Assembly: GCA_025210475.1 (NCBI GenBank) | Contig: JAOARW010000053.1 | Location: 186,001-250,000 of the forward strand | DNA: 64,000 nt | Direction of reading: 5' to 3' | From: Carboxylicivirga sp. | Lineage (GTDB): Bacteria > Bacteroidota > Bacteroidia > Bacteroidales > Marinilabiliaceae | Part shown: positions 8,732 to 17,792 of the stretch, one piece after another | How positions within the stretch are numbered: position 1 is the first letter of the stretch | Layout of the letters: every line of letters starts with the position of its first letter | Notes under the pieces: model-generated | What the model saw: the letters and a program-made list of their open reading frames with translations, nothing else | Told to the model about the DNA's origin: nothing | Database searches by the model: none | Translations under genes and position numbers: made by a program

Positions 8732-9109
8732 GCTGTTTTTTGCAAAAAATATGTATTTTTGCACGACAATCATTACAAAAACGCATAAAACAGCAGTCGA
8801 TTGGTGACGAAATTGAGTCTGTATACAAGCATTGATAATTACACTCTAAAAGGGTTAACCCCACTGTTTTTCCTTCATTTTTATTTATTACTATTAGTTC
8901 GTTTCCTCCTGATAAGGGGAGGTGAATATGCATGCATAAAAATGAAATATTTGCGTCAAAAAAGTGATAACAAATGTCATATTGAGAGAGGGAATTGCAT
9001 AATTATAGACAAAAGATGTTAAAAAAATCGGTTGATTTATGTCGTTTTTATGCATAAGTTATTTAAACGGTGGTATAAGAAAAAGAAAAACAATAATAAA
9101 TAACTAAAG
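8714..9109 (+). promoter_or_regulatory. argR-carB divergent region and long carB leader
   Basis: About 400 bp without a credible gene. A plus-strand TATTTTTG (8754-8761) is a possible carB -7 box, though no -33 box is seen at the right distance; it lies in an inverted repeat TGCAAAAA (8741-8748) / TTTTTGCA (8756-8763). A second inverted pair, GCTGTTTT (8732-8739) / AAAACAGC (8787-8794), encloses this area. TGCATAATTATAGA (8996-9009) is an ARG-box-like site with one mismatch. If the promoter is correct, the carB leader is about 350 nt, long enough for RNA-level control. Confidence 0.45.
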
Positions 9110-12100
9110 ATGAAGAAGAACGTCAAAAAGGTTGTGGTACTGGGTTCTGGTGCACTCAAAATTGGGGAGGCCGGAGAGTTTGATTACTCAGGTTCGCAAG
9201 CACTGAAGGCTTTGAAGGAAGAAGGCATTGAAACGGTTTTAATCAACCCTAACATTGCTACTGTTCAAACATCGGAAGGCATTGCCGATAAGATTTACTA
9301 TCTGCCGGTAACGCCTTATTTTGTTGAAGAGGTGTTTAAAAAAGAAAAACCAGAGGGTATTCTTTTGGCATTCGGAGGCCAGACAGCGCTTAACTGCGGA
9401 ACAGCTCTATACGAGGCTGGAACGTTGGAAAAGTACAATGTAGAAGTACTGGGAACACCAGTTCAGGCAATTATTAACACGGAAGATCGTGAGATTTTTG
9501 CCAATCAGCTTCGAAAAATTGACGTTAAAACGCCTGTCAGCATTGCGGTTACTTCTGTTGAAGAGGCCGTTGAAGCTTCTAAAAAAATTGGCTTTCCAAT
9601 CATCGTGCGTGCCGCTTATACACTCGGTGGAATGGGATCGGGTTTCTGCCACTCGACAGAAGAGCTGATTGCACGTGCTGAGAATGCTTTCTCTTATTCT
9701 AACCAGATATTGGTTGAAGAATCGCTGAAAGGCTGGAAAGAAGTGGAGTATGAAGTGGTTCGTGATGCTTACAATAACTGTATCACTGTTTGTAACATGG
9801 AGAATTTTGACCCGCTTGGTATCCACACAGGTGAGTCGATCGTAGTGGCTCCTTCACAAACACTTTCGAACGCCGAATACCATAAATTACGCGAACTAGC
9901 CATTAAAATCATCCGCGATATTGGTATTGTTGGAGAGTGTAACGTACAATATGCGCTTGACCCATATTCAGAAGATTACCGAGTGATTGAGGTGAATGCC
10001 CGTTTGTCGCGTTCTTCGGCACTGGCATCAAAGGCAACCGGCTATCCGCTGGCTTTTATTGCGGCTAAGCTCGGATTGGGCTACAGTTTGCACGAGTTGA
10101 AAAACTCGGTGACCAAAACAACTACTGCTTTCTTCGAGCCTGCTTTGGATTATATCGTGTGTAAGATTCCTCGTTGGGATTTGGGTAAATTCTCGGGTGT
10201 ATCGAAAGAGATTGGCTCCAGTATGAAATCGGTCGGTGAAATTATGGCCATCGGTCGTACCTTCGAAGAAGCGATTCAAAAGGGATTGCGTATGGTCGGA
10301 CAGGGTATGCACGGTTTCGTTGCAAACCAACCTTTTGCCAAAGATGTAAAGAAGGAATTGGAAGAACCAACCGATCAGCGTGTGTTTGCTATTGCTCAGG
10401 CTTTTGAGTCGGGTGCAACAGTTGATGAGATTCACGAACTAACGCGTATTGACAAGTGGTTCCTTGAGAAACTGAAGAATATATCAGATCATGCAAATGT
10501 ACTGAAGGAGCATGACGCCTTAAATAAATTACCGGAAGATGCCTTATTGGATGCCAAAAAAATGGGTTTCTCCGATTTCCAGGTGGCACGTTTGGTATTG
10601 AACGCAAAAAATATGGAAGAGGGCTTGCTGAAAGTTCGCGACTTCCGCAAAACCAAGGGTATATTACCAGTGGTGAAGCAGATTGATACCATGGCAGGTG
10701 AGTTTCCGGCAAAAATCAATTACCTGTACCTGACTTATAGTGGTTCAACCCATGATATCGATTACGAAAAAGATGGTCAGTCAGTTGTGGTACTCGGTTC
10801 AGGTGCCTACCGTATTGGCTCATCGGTGGAGTTCGACTGGTGTAGCGTAAATGCACTAAATACCATCAACAAACAGGATAATCATCGTTCGGTGATGATC
10901 AACTATAACCCTGAAACGGTGAGTACCGACTACGACATGTGCGACCGTCTGTACTTTGATGAGTTAACGCAAGAGCGCGTACTGGATATTATCGACCTGG
11001 AAACACCTAAGGGTGTGATTGTGTCTGTGGGTGGTCAGATACCAAATAACCTGGCCATGAAACTGCACCGTCAGCAGGTGCCTATTTTAGGAACCTCACC
11101 AGAGGATATTGACCGTGCTGAGAACCGTCAGAAATTCTCCAGCCTGTTGGATGAACTAGGTGTTGATCAGCCACGATGGAGTGAGTTAACATCTATTGAG
11201 GACATCTTCACCTTTGTGGATGAAGTAGGTTTCCCGGTATTGGTTCGTCCATCCTACGTGCTTTCGGGTGCTGCCATGAACGTAGTATCGAACAAGGACG
11301 AATTGGAGCACTTCTTAACATTGGCGGCCAATGTATCGAAGGAATTCCCGGTAGTGGTATCGGAATTTATCGAGCAAGCCAAAGAAATTGAAGTAGATGC
11401 AGTTGCCAACAACGGAGAGGTTGTGGGATATGCCATCAGTGAGCACATTGAGTTTGCCGGTGTGCACTCGGGTGATGCCACCATCGTATTCCCTCCTCAG
11501 AAATTATATGTGGAAACCATCCGCCGTGTGAAAAAGATTGCCCGTGAGATTGCAAAAGGATTGAATATTACCGGTCCGTTTAATATGCAGCTGCTGGCCA
11601 AGGACAACGATATAAAAGTGATTGAATGTAACCTGCGTGCATCGCGTAGTTTCCCATTCGTATCGAAGGTGTTGAAAGTTAATCTGATTGATTTGGCCAC
11701 TCGTGCCATGTTAGGGTTACCGGTTGAAAAGTTGACGAAGAGTTCTTTCGAATTGGATTATGTCGGTATTAAAGCGCCGCAGTTCTCTTTTGCACGATTG
11801 GCCAAGGCCGATCCGGTATTGGGAGTGGACATGTCATCAACCGGTGAGGTTGGCTGTATCGGTGAAAGCTACTACGATGCTGTTCTTCAGTCGATGCTGG
11901 CGGTAGGTTATCGTGTTCCAGAGAAGAACATCCTGATTTCGTCGGGACCTGCACGTTCGAAACTGGAATTGTTGCAAAGTGCCAAGATGCTGAAAGAGCG
12001 TGGTTACAACTTATTCGCAACTGGAGGTACGCATAAGTTCTTCGCTGAAAATGGTGTGGAAACAACTTTGCTGCACTGGCCAAACGAGAATCAGCAACCC

Positions 12101-12325
12101 AATACAGTGGATTACATCCGTGAGAAGAAGATTGATCTTGTCATTAACATCCCTAAAAACCTAAGTAAGGATGAGTTGAAGAATGGTTATTCTATTCGCC
12201 GTGATGCGATTGACTTTAACATTCCGTTGATTACCAACGCCCGCCTGGCTAGTGCCTTTATTTATTCGTTCTGTAAATTAGGTCAGGATCAGATAAGCAT
12301 TAAGCATTGGGATGAGTATAAGTAA
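9110..12325 (+). CDS. carB: carbamoyl-phosphate synthase large subunit
   Basis: Makes carbamoyl phosphate for arginine and pyrimidines from bicarbonate, ATP and ammonia supplied by CarA. The full-length 1071-residue protein holds two homologous ATP-grasp synthetase halves: the first starts with VVVLGSGALKIGEAGEFDYSG, the second with VVVLGSGAYRIGSSVEFDW (about residue 560). The C-terminal allosteric MGS-like domain is visible at ATGGTHKFFAENGVET. It stands alone, divergent from the arginine operon; carA is 37 kb away. An intrinsic terminator follows 90 bp downstream. Confidence 0.97.
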   Translation: MKKNVKKVVVLGSGALKIGEAGEFDYSGSQALKALKEEGIETVLINPNIATVQTSEGIADKIYYLPVTPYFVEEVFKKEKPEGILLAFGGQTALNCGTALYEAGTLEKYNVEVLGTPVQAIINTEDREIFANQLRKIDVKTPVSIAVTSVEEAVEASKKIGFPIIVRAAYTLGGMGSGFCHSTEELIARAENAFSYSNQILVEESLKGWKEVEYEVVRDAYNNCITVCNMENFDPLGIHTGESIVVAPSQTLSNAEYHKLRELAIKIIRDIGIVGECNVQYALDPYSEDYRVIEVNARLSRSSALASKATGYPLAFIAAKLGLGYSLHELKNSVTKTTTAFFEPALDYIVCKIPRWDLGKFSGVSKEIGSSMKSVGEIMAIGRTFEEAIQKGLRMVGQGMHGFVANQPFAKDVKKELEEPTDQRVFAIAQAFESGATVDEIHELTRIDKWFLEKLKNISDHANVLKEHDALNKLPEDALLDAKKMGFSDFQVARLVLNAKNMEEGLLKVRDFRKTKGILPVVKQIDTMAGEFPAKINYLYLTYSGSTHDIDYEKDGQSVVVLGSGAYRIGSSVEFDWCSVNALNTINKQDNHRSVMINYNPETVSTDYDMCDRLYFDELTQERVLDIIDLETPKGVIVSVGGQIPNNLAMKLHRQQVPILGTSPEDIDRAENRQKFSSLLDELGVDQPRWSELTSIEDIFTFVDEVGFPVLVRPSYVLSGAAMNVVSNKDELEHFLTLAANVSKEFPVVVSEFIEQAKEIEVDAVANNGEVVGYAISEHIEFAGVHSGDATIVFPPQKLYVETIRRVKKIAREIAKGLNITGPFNMQLLAKDNDIKVIECNLRASRSFPFVSKVLKVNLIDLATRAMLGLPVEKLTKSSFELDYVGIKAPQFSFARLAKADPVLGVDMSSTGEVGCIGESYYDAVLQSMLAVGYRVPEKNILISSGPARSKLELLQSAKMLKERGYNLFATGGTHKFFAENGVETTLLHWPNENQQPNTVDYIREKKIDLVINIPKNLSKDELKNGYSIRRDAIDFNIPLITNARLASAFIYSFCKLGQDQISIKHWDEYK

Positions 12326-12327
12326 AA

Positions 12328-12363
12328 AGTCAGTAGTTTATAGGCAGTAGTTAGAAGTGATTG
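12328..12363. repeat. dispersed intergenic repeat copy after carB
   Basis: A segment opening with AGTCAGTAGTTTATAGGCAG and continuing to AAGTGATT begins 3 bp after the carB stop. It resembles the 8047 copy (shared AGTCAG, TAG, CAGT and AGAAGTGATT blocks). It is noncoding and lies before the carB terminator. Confidence 0.45.
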
Positions 12364-12415
12364 GCAGCTTGTAATAAGACAAATAGACTATTAGGTCGAT
12401 AGGCCATTAGATATA

Positions 12416-12450
12416 AAGCCCTGCATCGTTGGATGTGGGGTTTTTAGTTT
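12416..12450 (+). terminator. intrinsic terminator of carB
   Basis: The stem AAGCCCTGCATC (12416-12427) / GATGTGGGGTTT (12432-12443), with G-U pairs and a GTTG loop, is followed by T-rich sequence. It is nearly the same hairpin as the carA terminator at 51031-51061. Confidence 0.8.
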
Positions 12451-12826
12451 TTAACCCGGAGGCACAAATCCGCAGAGGTTTCTAATATCCAATGTGAATT
12501 GATGCCTGTCAATTCGTTTGTCGATTTCTTAACTCGAATAATGGGTTATTCAAGTCGGGTCATGGGTTCCTCGGTTCACTTTTTCTGTTCCATAAAATGA
12601 GTAATGGATTCCCTAACAAGGTTTGAAATTTTTATTTTAGTCATAAGTTCGAATCAATAACAAAACCCAAGCACTAAGCATCTCTACCTGCGCTTGGGTT
12701 TTATTAGACAATGCTACGATTAGCATTGTAGATAATTAAATATTTTTGTTATCATATTTTGGGCTTACAGCCTTTGGCATTAATCATCTATATGCTATTA
12801 CGAATCGCTCCTTCAGAGTTATATTA
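12451..12826. other. intergenic region between convergent carB and amylase genes
   Basis: No credible gene is seen. It contains a long-arm inverted repeat, AAAACCCAAGC (12662-12672) / GCTTGGGTTTT (12692-12702), and a perfect 9-bp stem with a 4-nt loop, ACAATGCTA (12708-12716) / TAGCATTGT (12721-12729). The first ends in a T-tract on both strands and could stop the leftward amylase transcript or act in both directions. The 12451-12660 part shows nothing I can name. Confidence 0.5.
12662..12702 (-). terminator. candidate bidirectional terminator after the amylase gene
   Basis: A perfect 11-bp stem AAAACCCAAGC / GCTTGGGTTTT with a 19-nt loop; read leftward the stem ends in TTTTG, rightward in TTTTATT. 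It lies 125 bp beyond the amylase stop. The large loop lowers certainty. Confidence 0.5.
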
Positions 12827-14695
12827 TTACTTCTTAATCTCTACTAACAAAAACGAACGCCCTTCAACCTTCACCGTTTCGCCAGCTAATGACACTTTTC
12901 CACCATTGATGATATCTGTTCCTTCAGTGGCATCACCAATTACTTCAGCTTTAAAAGGTACAATATTTACCTCTTTGGCTTCCGGATTTTTATTCATCAC
13001 CAACATTACAACAGAATTGTCATCGTAGCGGAATAAAGTGTATAAACCGTTGGCATGGTTAGGAGCAAAATGCTTTAAGCAGCCATTATGAACAGCTGTT
13101 GAACTTTTACGCCAGTTTAAAAGTTTCTTTGTGAAATCCTGAGCCGCTTTTTGATCAGCTGTTAAGCCTTCGCCTGTGAAAGCATTGGTTTTGTGGTCGT
13201 CCCATCCTCCTGGGTATTCAGCACGAATCTCGCCATGAGAATCTGAATTAGGGTTGGTCATCAATATCTCGGTACCGTAATATATTTGTGGAATACCGCG
13301 AGTTACAGCAATGTAGGCCATCCCCATCTTGAACATATCAAAATCCTCCTTGATTTGCGTATAGAAACGACTCATATCGTGGTTATCCGGAAAAATAACC
13401 AATTGAGTTGGGTCGGCGTACAAATGGTCATCGGCCAGCGTAGCATACAACTTCGGTAAACCCTGCCCCCAATGGCTGTCATCTTCGTTTAGAGCTTTTA
13501 CCAAGGCATCCTGCAATGGAAAATCAAATACTCCTGGCATGTACGATACATAACCATCGGCATTGATTTTATCTTTTTGCCAATAGGATACGATGGCCGG
13601 ATTGGTACTCCACTCTTCTCCAACAATGTTGAAGTTAGGGTATTCTTCCATCACACGGCGCGTCCACTCACTCATAAAATTTTTATCGGGATACGGGTAG
13701 GTATCCATACGGATGCCATCCAAATCAGCATATTCAATCCACCAAATGGTATTGTAAATCAGATAATCGGCCATCAACTCATTGCGCTGATTTAAGTCAG
13801 GCATTGACTCTACAAACCAGCCATCAGCATGGTTACGCTTGTCGTAATCCGATGCATAAGGGTCCATATTGGTTTCGCGCAGGTGTGTTGTTACCTGCCA
13901 GCCATCCTGGAAGTTTAACCAGTCATTCGTTGGTAAATCTTCCATCCACCAGTGATGCGAACCACAGTGATTCATAATCATATCAATGACCAGTTTCATC
14001 CCGCGCTTCTTTAATTCCTTCGACAACTTCACATAGTCTTCGTTAGTACCATGGCGGGCATCTGTTTTATAAAAGTCAGTAATGGCGTAACCATGATACG
14101 AACCTTCAGGCATATCATTTTCCATCACCGGGTTTAACCACAAAGCAGTATAACCCATGTCTTCAATATAATCGAGGCTTTGCATAATACCAGCCAAATC
14201 ACCACCATGGCGTCCAAACTCGTGCGAACGATTCAGGCCTTCTTTCATGCCCTCCACCTCATCGTTGGAAGTATCGCCATTCACAAAACGGTCGGGCGTT
14301 ATCAGATACATCACATCTGAAGTGTTATAACCCTGTCGCATGGCCGAACCAGCTTCACGCTGCTTAAGCTCATAGCTATACTTCACCATGGTTTTGTTTT
14401 TGTGTTTAAAGCTGATGTCGAATGAACCCGCCTTAGCCGTTTTATCAACCTTCAGGTATAAAAACAGGTAGTTAGGCGATTTAACCTGAACGGTTCTTTC
14501 GAGACTAACGCCAGCGTAATCGACACTTGGGCGTAACTCTGAAATATTTTTACCATACACCAATAACTGCAGGTTCTCATTTTCCATACCGGCCCACCAG
14601 AAAGCCGGTTCCAGGCGGTCGATTTTATAGGCTGCCATTACCGACATGCTTGAAACAAGCATTGCAACGGCAAATAATAATTTGAATGTTCTCAT
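12827..14695 (-). CDS. secreted alpha-amylase family GH13 (neopullulanase/cyclomaltodextrinase-like)
   Basis: Hydrolyses starch-type alpha-glucans, probably in the periplasm. The 622-residue protein has a signal peptide (first ~21 residues, ending VMAAYK), an N-terminal Ig-like domain of the cyclomaltodextrinase type (about 22-120), and a GH13 barrel. Barrel motifs are VIDMIMNHCGSHHWW (region I), GIRMDTY with nucleophile Asp331, VGEEW with acid/base Glu360 and PDNHDM with Asp440. A beta-sandwich ends the protein. It resembles SusA-type enzymes of Bacteroidota. It follows the esterase gene by 23 bp, forming a two-gene operon. No SusCD pair is present in the window. Confidence 0.92.
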   Translation of the reverse strand: MRTFKLLFAVAMLVSSMSVMAAYKIDRLEPAFWWAGMENENLQLLVYGKNISELRPSVDYAGVSLERTVQVKSPNYLFLYLKVDKTAKAGSFDISFKHKNKTMVKYSYELKQREAGSAMRQGYNTSDVMYLITPDRFVNGDTSNDEVEGMKEGLNRSHEFGRHGGDLAGIMQSLDYIEDMGYTALWLNPVMENDMPEGSYHGYAITDFYKTDARHGTNEDYVKLSKELKKRGMKLVIDMIMNHCGSHHWWMEDLPTNDWLNFQDGWQVTTHLRETNMDPYASDYDKRNHADGWFVESMPDLNQRNELMADYLIYNTIWWIEYADLDGIRMDTYPYPDKNFMSEWTRRVMEEYPNFNIVGEEWSTNPAIVSYWQKDKINADGYVSYMPGVFDFPLQDALVKALNEDDSHWGQGLPKLYATLADDHLYADPTQLVIFPDNHDMSRFYTQIKEDFDMFKMGMAYIAVTRGIPQIYYGTEILMTNPNSDSHGEIRAEYPGGWDDHKTNAFTGEGLTADQKAAQDFTKKLLNWRKSSTAVHNGCLKHFAPNHANGLYTLFRYDDNSVVMLVMNKNPEAKEVNIVPFKAEVIGDATEGTDIINGGKVSLAGETVKVEGRSFLLVEIKK

Positions 14696-14718
14696 TTTAT
14701 TGTGTTTAATTATCTGTT

Positions 14719-15627
14719 CTATTTCAATTTAACTCCAAGCATAAATTCGAGAGGAATGTTTAATCTTTCGCGCCACGCATTCTCGGTGTGCGGTGCTCCT
14801 TCAAATTTCTCTGATTTGAAGTTTTTATCTTTTATATAGCCACGTTTAAGCATCATCTTATCCACCTTTAGTTGATACGGTTCGTAAAGGGCATCAAGAG
14901 TGGCTGTTCCATAGTCAAAATAGATGCGATGCGTATCCGGATTGGGCAGATGATCTTTGATATAATTAAGTACTATGCCATCGGCAGCCGGCCAGTGCGT
15001 ACTCATGCAGATGGCGCCTCCAAATACACCGGGGTATTCGCTAATGGCATAAGCACTTATTAAACCTCCCATGCTCGAACCCATAATAAAGGTATTTTCT
15101 TTACTGGCTTTAGTGCTGTATGTCGCATCAACAAAAGGCTTTAATTCGCGAACGATAAAGCGTAAATAATTATCGGCTAACAAGCCATGCTCGGAGGCGG
15201 CAGGATTATTTAGTACTTTATCATCACTTAAAATCTCATTTTGTCTATTTTTTGATGTCATTTCCCAGGCGCGCTGTGGAAAATACTCAGAATTGCGTTT
15301 TTCATTATTGTTCCAAATACCAACCACTATGCAATCACGAATGCGCTTGTTCTTTATCAATGTGCTGATAACTTCATCTACACCCCATTCTTGTTTATTC
15401 CAGGTTGTTGAAGCATCGTATAACATTTGCCCATCGTGCATGTAAATAACAGCATACTGTTTGTCAGCCGAATATTCTTTAGGCAACCAAATATCAATAT
15501 TTCTCGCATCAACATATTCGGATGTGAATAATTCATGACGTATTACTTTGCCGGAAGATACTTTTAGGTTTTGTGCTTGCATACAATCCAAAGTTGAAAA
15601 GATCATTAGGAAGAGTAGTATTCGCAT
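14719..15627 (-). CDS. secreted alpha/beta-hydrolase esterase (esterase D/enterochelin esterase-like)
   Basis: A 302-residue protein with a signal peptide ending near CMQAQN. The nucleophile motif is GSSMGG (FIMGSSMGGLISAYAI) and the oxyanion-region motif YMHDGQMLYD is typical of this esterase superfamily; a His near the C terminus (APHTENAWRER) completes a likely triad. The substrate is unknown. It is first gene of the leftward operon with the amylase, so a role in releasing acyl groups from, or acting beside, alpha-glucan degradation is plausible. The upstream 15733-15883 region holds paired direct repeats that may regulate it. Confidence 0.82.
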   Translation of the reverse strand: MRILLFLMIFSTLDCMQAQNLKVSSGKVIRHELFTSEYVDARNIDIWLPKEYSADKQYAVIYMHDGQMLYDASTTWNKQEWGVDEVISTLIKNKRIRDCIVVGIWNNNEKRNSEYFPQRAWEMTSKNRQNEILSDDKVLNNPAASEHGLLADNYLRFIVRELKPFVDATYSTKASKENTFIMGSSMGGLISAYAISEYPGVFGGAICMSTHWPAADGIVLNYIKDHLPNPDTHRIYFDYGTATLDALYEPYQLKVDKMMLKRGYIKDKNFKSEKFEGAPHTENAWRERLNIPLEFMLGVKLK

Positions 15628-15732
15628 AACAATTTGAATTTACATCATCAATCTTAAATCATTATTACAAGTTCATGACGATAGTTTACATTGTCAAATC
15701 AAAATAAATGTAGCTCCATTAACAAGTTATAA

Positions 15733-15883
15733 GGACAAACAACAATGAATGAGGGACGAAAAACGAATTCGGGTATAGAGTTTTGGGTTATCTGTTTGAA
15801 GTTAATGCATTGTTTTTAGTGGTTTCGTTGTTCATCAGTTCGACAATAAACACATTCTGTCCTCATTAACTGGTTGTTTGTCC
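15733..15883. promoter_or_regulatory. two paired direct-repeat sites, candidate LytTR operators
   Basis: On the plus strand GGACAAACAAC (15733) is repeated as GGACGAAAAAC (15754), exactly 21 bp later. On the minus strand GGACAAACAAC starting at 15883 is followed 21 bp on by GGACAGAATGT (starting at 15862). The two pairs face each other between the esterase operon and the LytS/LytTR operon. LytTR regulators typically bind direct repeats with 21-22 bp period, so binding by the adjacent regulator is a reasonable inference. The rest of the 15628-15936 gap holds no gene that I can see. Confidence 0.55.
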
Positions 15884-15936
15884 ACAAATCATATTGTTCC
15901 AATAATAATTGCCTAAATTGTCCCCAAAACATTTTA

Positions 15937-17004
15937 ATGCAGATTATCAACAATAATACTTTCATTGCCAATGTTCTTAACAGGCGCTGGTTTCAACACA
16001 TCAGTTATTGGGTGTTGTTTGTTATGTTTTTTGCATTGGCCTGGGGTACCCACGATGATAATTACGTCAAGACACTAAGTGTAGAGTTAATTAATCTGCC
16101 GATTAAGATTGCGTTGGTTTATTCGGTTATTTACTACCTGTTTCCGCAATTTCTGTTTAAAGGTAAAGTTTGGGTTTTTATAGGATTGTTCCTTTTGCTA
16201 ATGTTGCTGGCGTCTGTTTGTCAGCGCATAATGGATAATTTGGTGATTGTTGATAACTTTTTTCCCGACTGGCAAAAGGAACCCACATTAAACATTGTGC
16301 AATTGGTTAGGGGGGCAGTTAATATCAGTTCGGTATTAGCCATTCCGATGACGGTGAAAATAATGGAATACCTTTCAAGTGTTCAGCAGCGCGAACAAAC
16401 TTTGGCAAAGGATAAATTAGAGGCTGAATTGGTTTTTCTTAAAAATCAGGTACAGCCGCATTTTCTGTTTAACACGCTTAATAGTTTGTATTCGTTGATA
16501 TTAAAAAAGTCGGACAAATCGCTTGAAGTACTGCTTAAACTTTCCGACTTGTTACGCTATATGCTTTATGAAACCAATGGCCCACAGGTGCATTTGCAAA
16601 AGGAAATTGATAGTGTGATTAGTTATATCGATCTGGAGAAGGTAAGGTATGGCAAACGTGTTGAAGTGAGTTTAAACATATGGGGTGAGAAGGAAAACTT
16701 TAGTATTGCACCCATGCTGATAATTCCTTTTATTGAAAACAGTTTTAAGCATAGTACCCGTGATTTTAATAAAGCAGCCTGGATAACCATAGAAGTTGGT
16801 ATTAAGGATGTAACACTGATTCTGAAAACGGAGAATAGTTTGCCTCAAAATCCTATTGACACACCGGCAGCCAGTGGAATTGGTTTGAAAAATGTTCAGC
16901 GTCGACTGAATATTTTATATCCTAAGCGGCATGAATTAAAAATTGAATCCAGCGAAGATTCATACCTTGTTATTTTAAAACTAAAACTGGGTAAACGCCT
17001 ATGA
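15937..17004 (+). CDS. LytS/YehU-family membrane sensor histidine kinase
   Basis: Sensor of a two-component pair. I prefer the ATG at 15937 (MQIINNNTFI, 355 residues) to the upstream 15874 start, whose extra residues overlap the repeat site. About four membrane segments lie in residues 20-145, then a short coiled coil. The His_kinase domain has phospho-acceptor His175 in NQVQPHFLFNTLNSLY, and the N-box IPFIENSFKHS plus GIGLKNVQRRL mark the ATPase part. It overlaps the response regulator by 4 bp. Confidence 0.92.
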   Translation: MQIINNNTFIANVLNRRWFQHISYWVLFVMFFALAWGTHDDNYVKTLSVELINLPIKIALVYSVIYYLFPQFLFKGKVWVFIGLFLLLMLLASVCQRIMDNLVIVDNFFPDWQKEPTLNIVQLVRGAVNISSVLAIPMTVKIMEYLSSVQQREQTLAKDKLEAELVFLKNQVQPHFLFNTLNSLYSLILKKSDKSLEVLLKLSDLLRYMLYETNGPQVHLQKEIDSVISYIDLEKVRYGKRVEVSLNIWGEKENFSIAPMLIIPFIENSFKHSTRDFNKAAWITIEVGIKDVTLILKTENSLPQNPIDTPAASGIGLKNVQRRLNILYPKRHELKIESSEDSYLVILKLKLGKRL

Positions 17005-17726
17005 AACCAATTAAATGTATCGTTGTGGATGACGAAGATTTGGCAATAGACATTATTGCTGAATACATTAAGCGCATAGACCAATTGGAGTTGGTGGGCA
17101 TGTATAACAACGCTGTGGAAGCTCTTCAAGTCTTGAATACGCAGCCGGTCGACCTGATTTTCTTAGATATTCAAATGCCGGGTTTAACAGGTTTGGAAAT
17201 GATACGCAGTCTGCCGAATCATCCGGAGGTAATTTTCACCACAGCCTACACCGAATATGCTTTAGAGGGTTTTGAACTGGAGGCCATGGATTACCTTGTT
17301 AAACCCATATCTTTCGAACGTTTTGTAAAGTCGGTTAATCGCTTTTTTAAGTTACACCAGAAAATAGAAATGCCCGATTCGATATCATCCACAGCTTTTA
17401 ATGACTCTTTTATATTCGTTAAAGCGGATAAAATGATGGTAAAGGTGGTGTTAAAGGAAATTGCTTATATCGAAAGTCTTCGAAATTATGTGTCGATTTA
17501 CCTGACCAATGGACAACAGGTAAAAACGATGAATACGCTTAGTAATATTGAAGAGAAGTTGCCCGAATCTCATTTTCTGAGGATTCATCGTTCGTTTATT
17601 ATTGCAGTGGATAAAATTGATAGTTATACCAGTGGTAATATCAAAATAGCTGACAATATTATTCCCATTGGCCGCAATTACAAAGAGGCTGTAGCAATGG
17701 TTCTGAACAAAAATAGCATTGATTAA
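17001..17726 (+). CDS. LytTR-family response regulator
   Basis: A 241-residue cytoplasmic regulator. The receiver domain (1-120) has acidic residues VVDDED, phospho-acceptor Asp56 in IFLDIQMPG and Lys in DYLVKPI. The LytTR DNA-binding domain (about 137-238) shows in IAYIESLRNYV, HRSFIIAVDKI and IPIGRNYK. Start ATG overlaps the kinase stop (ATGA), the usual coupling. Likely targets include the direct-repeat pairs at 15733-15883, hence autoregulation and the divergent amylase/esterase operon; this is inference. Confidence 0.93.
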   Translation: MKPIKCIVVDDEDLAIDIIAEYIKRIDQLELVGMYNNAVEALQVLNTQPVDLIFLDIQMPGLTGLEMIRSLPNHPEVIFTTAYTEYALEGFELEAMDYLVKPISFERFVKSVNRFFKLHQKIEMPDSISSTAFNDSFIFVKADKMMVKVVLKEIAYIESLRNYVSIYLTNGQQVKTMNTLSNIEEKLPESHFLRIHRSFIIAVDKIDSYTSGNIKIADNIIPIGRNYKEAVAMVLNKNSID

Positions 17727-17767
17727 CTCCAAGTTGCGATGCATTTTTTACAACTAGTCCATTTTCC

Positions 17768-17775
17768 TATCTTTG
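17768..17775 (+). promoter_or_regulatory. -7 element of the rfaE1 promoter
   Basis: TATCTTTG matches the Bacteroidota TAnnTTTG box and ends 17 bp before the rfaE1 start codon at 17793. No good TTTG -33 box is seen at the right spacing, so it is a partial match. Confidence 0.45.
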
Positions 17776-17792
17776 CAGCAAAATAAAGGGTA

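Noticed and set aside
8801..9022. 73-codon frame in the carB leader
   Set aside because: It starts with TTG, has random-looking composition and would lie in the argR-carB control region.
9407..12083. antisense frames opposite carB
   Set aside because: They are shadows of the well-conserved carB frame with no supporting family or ribosome sites.
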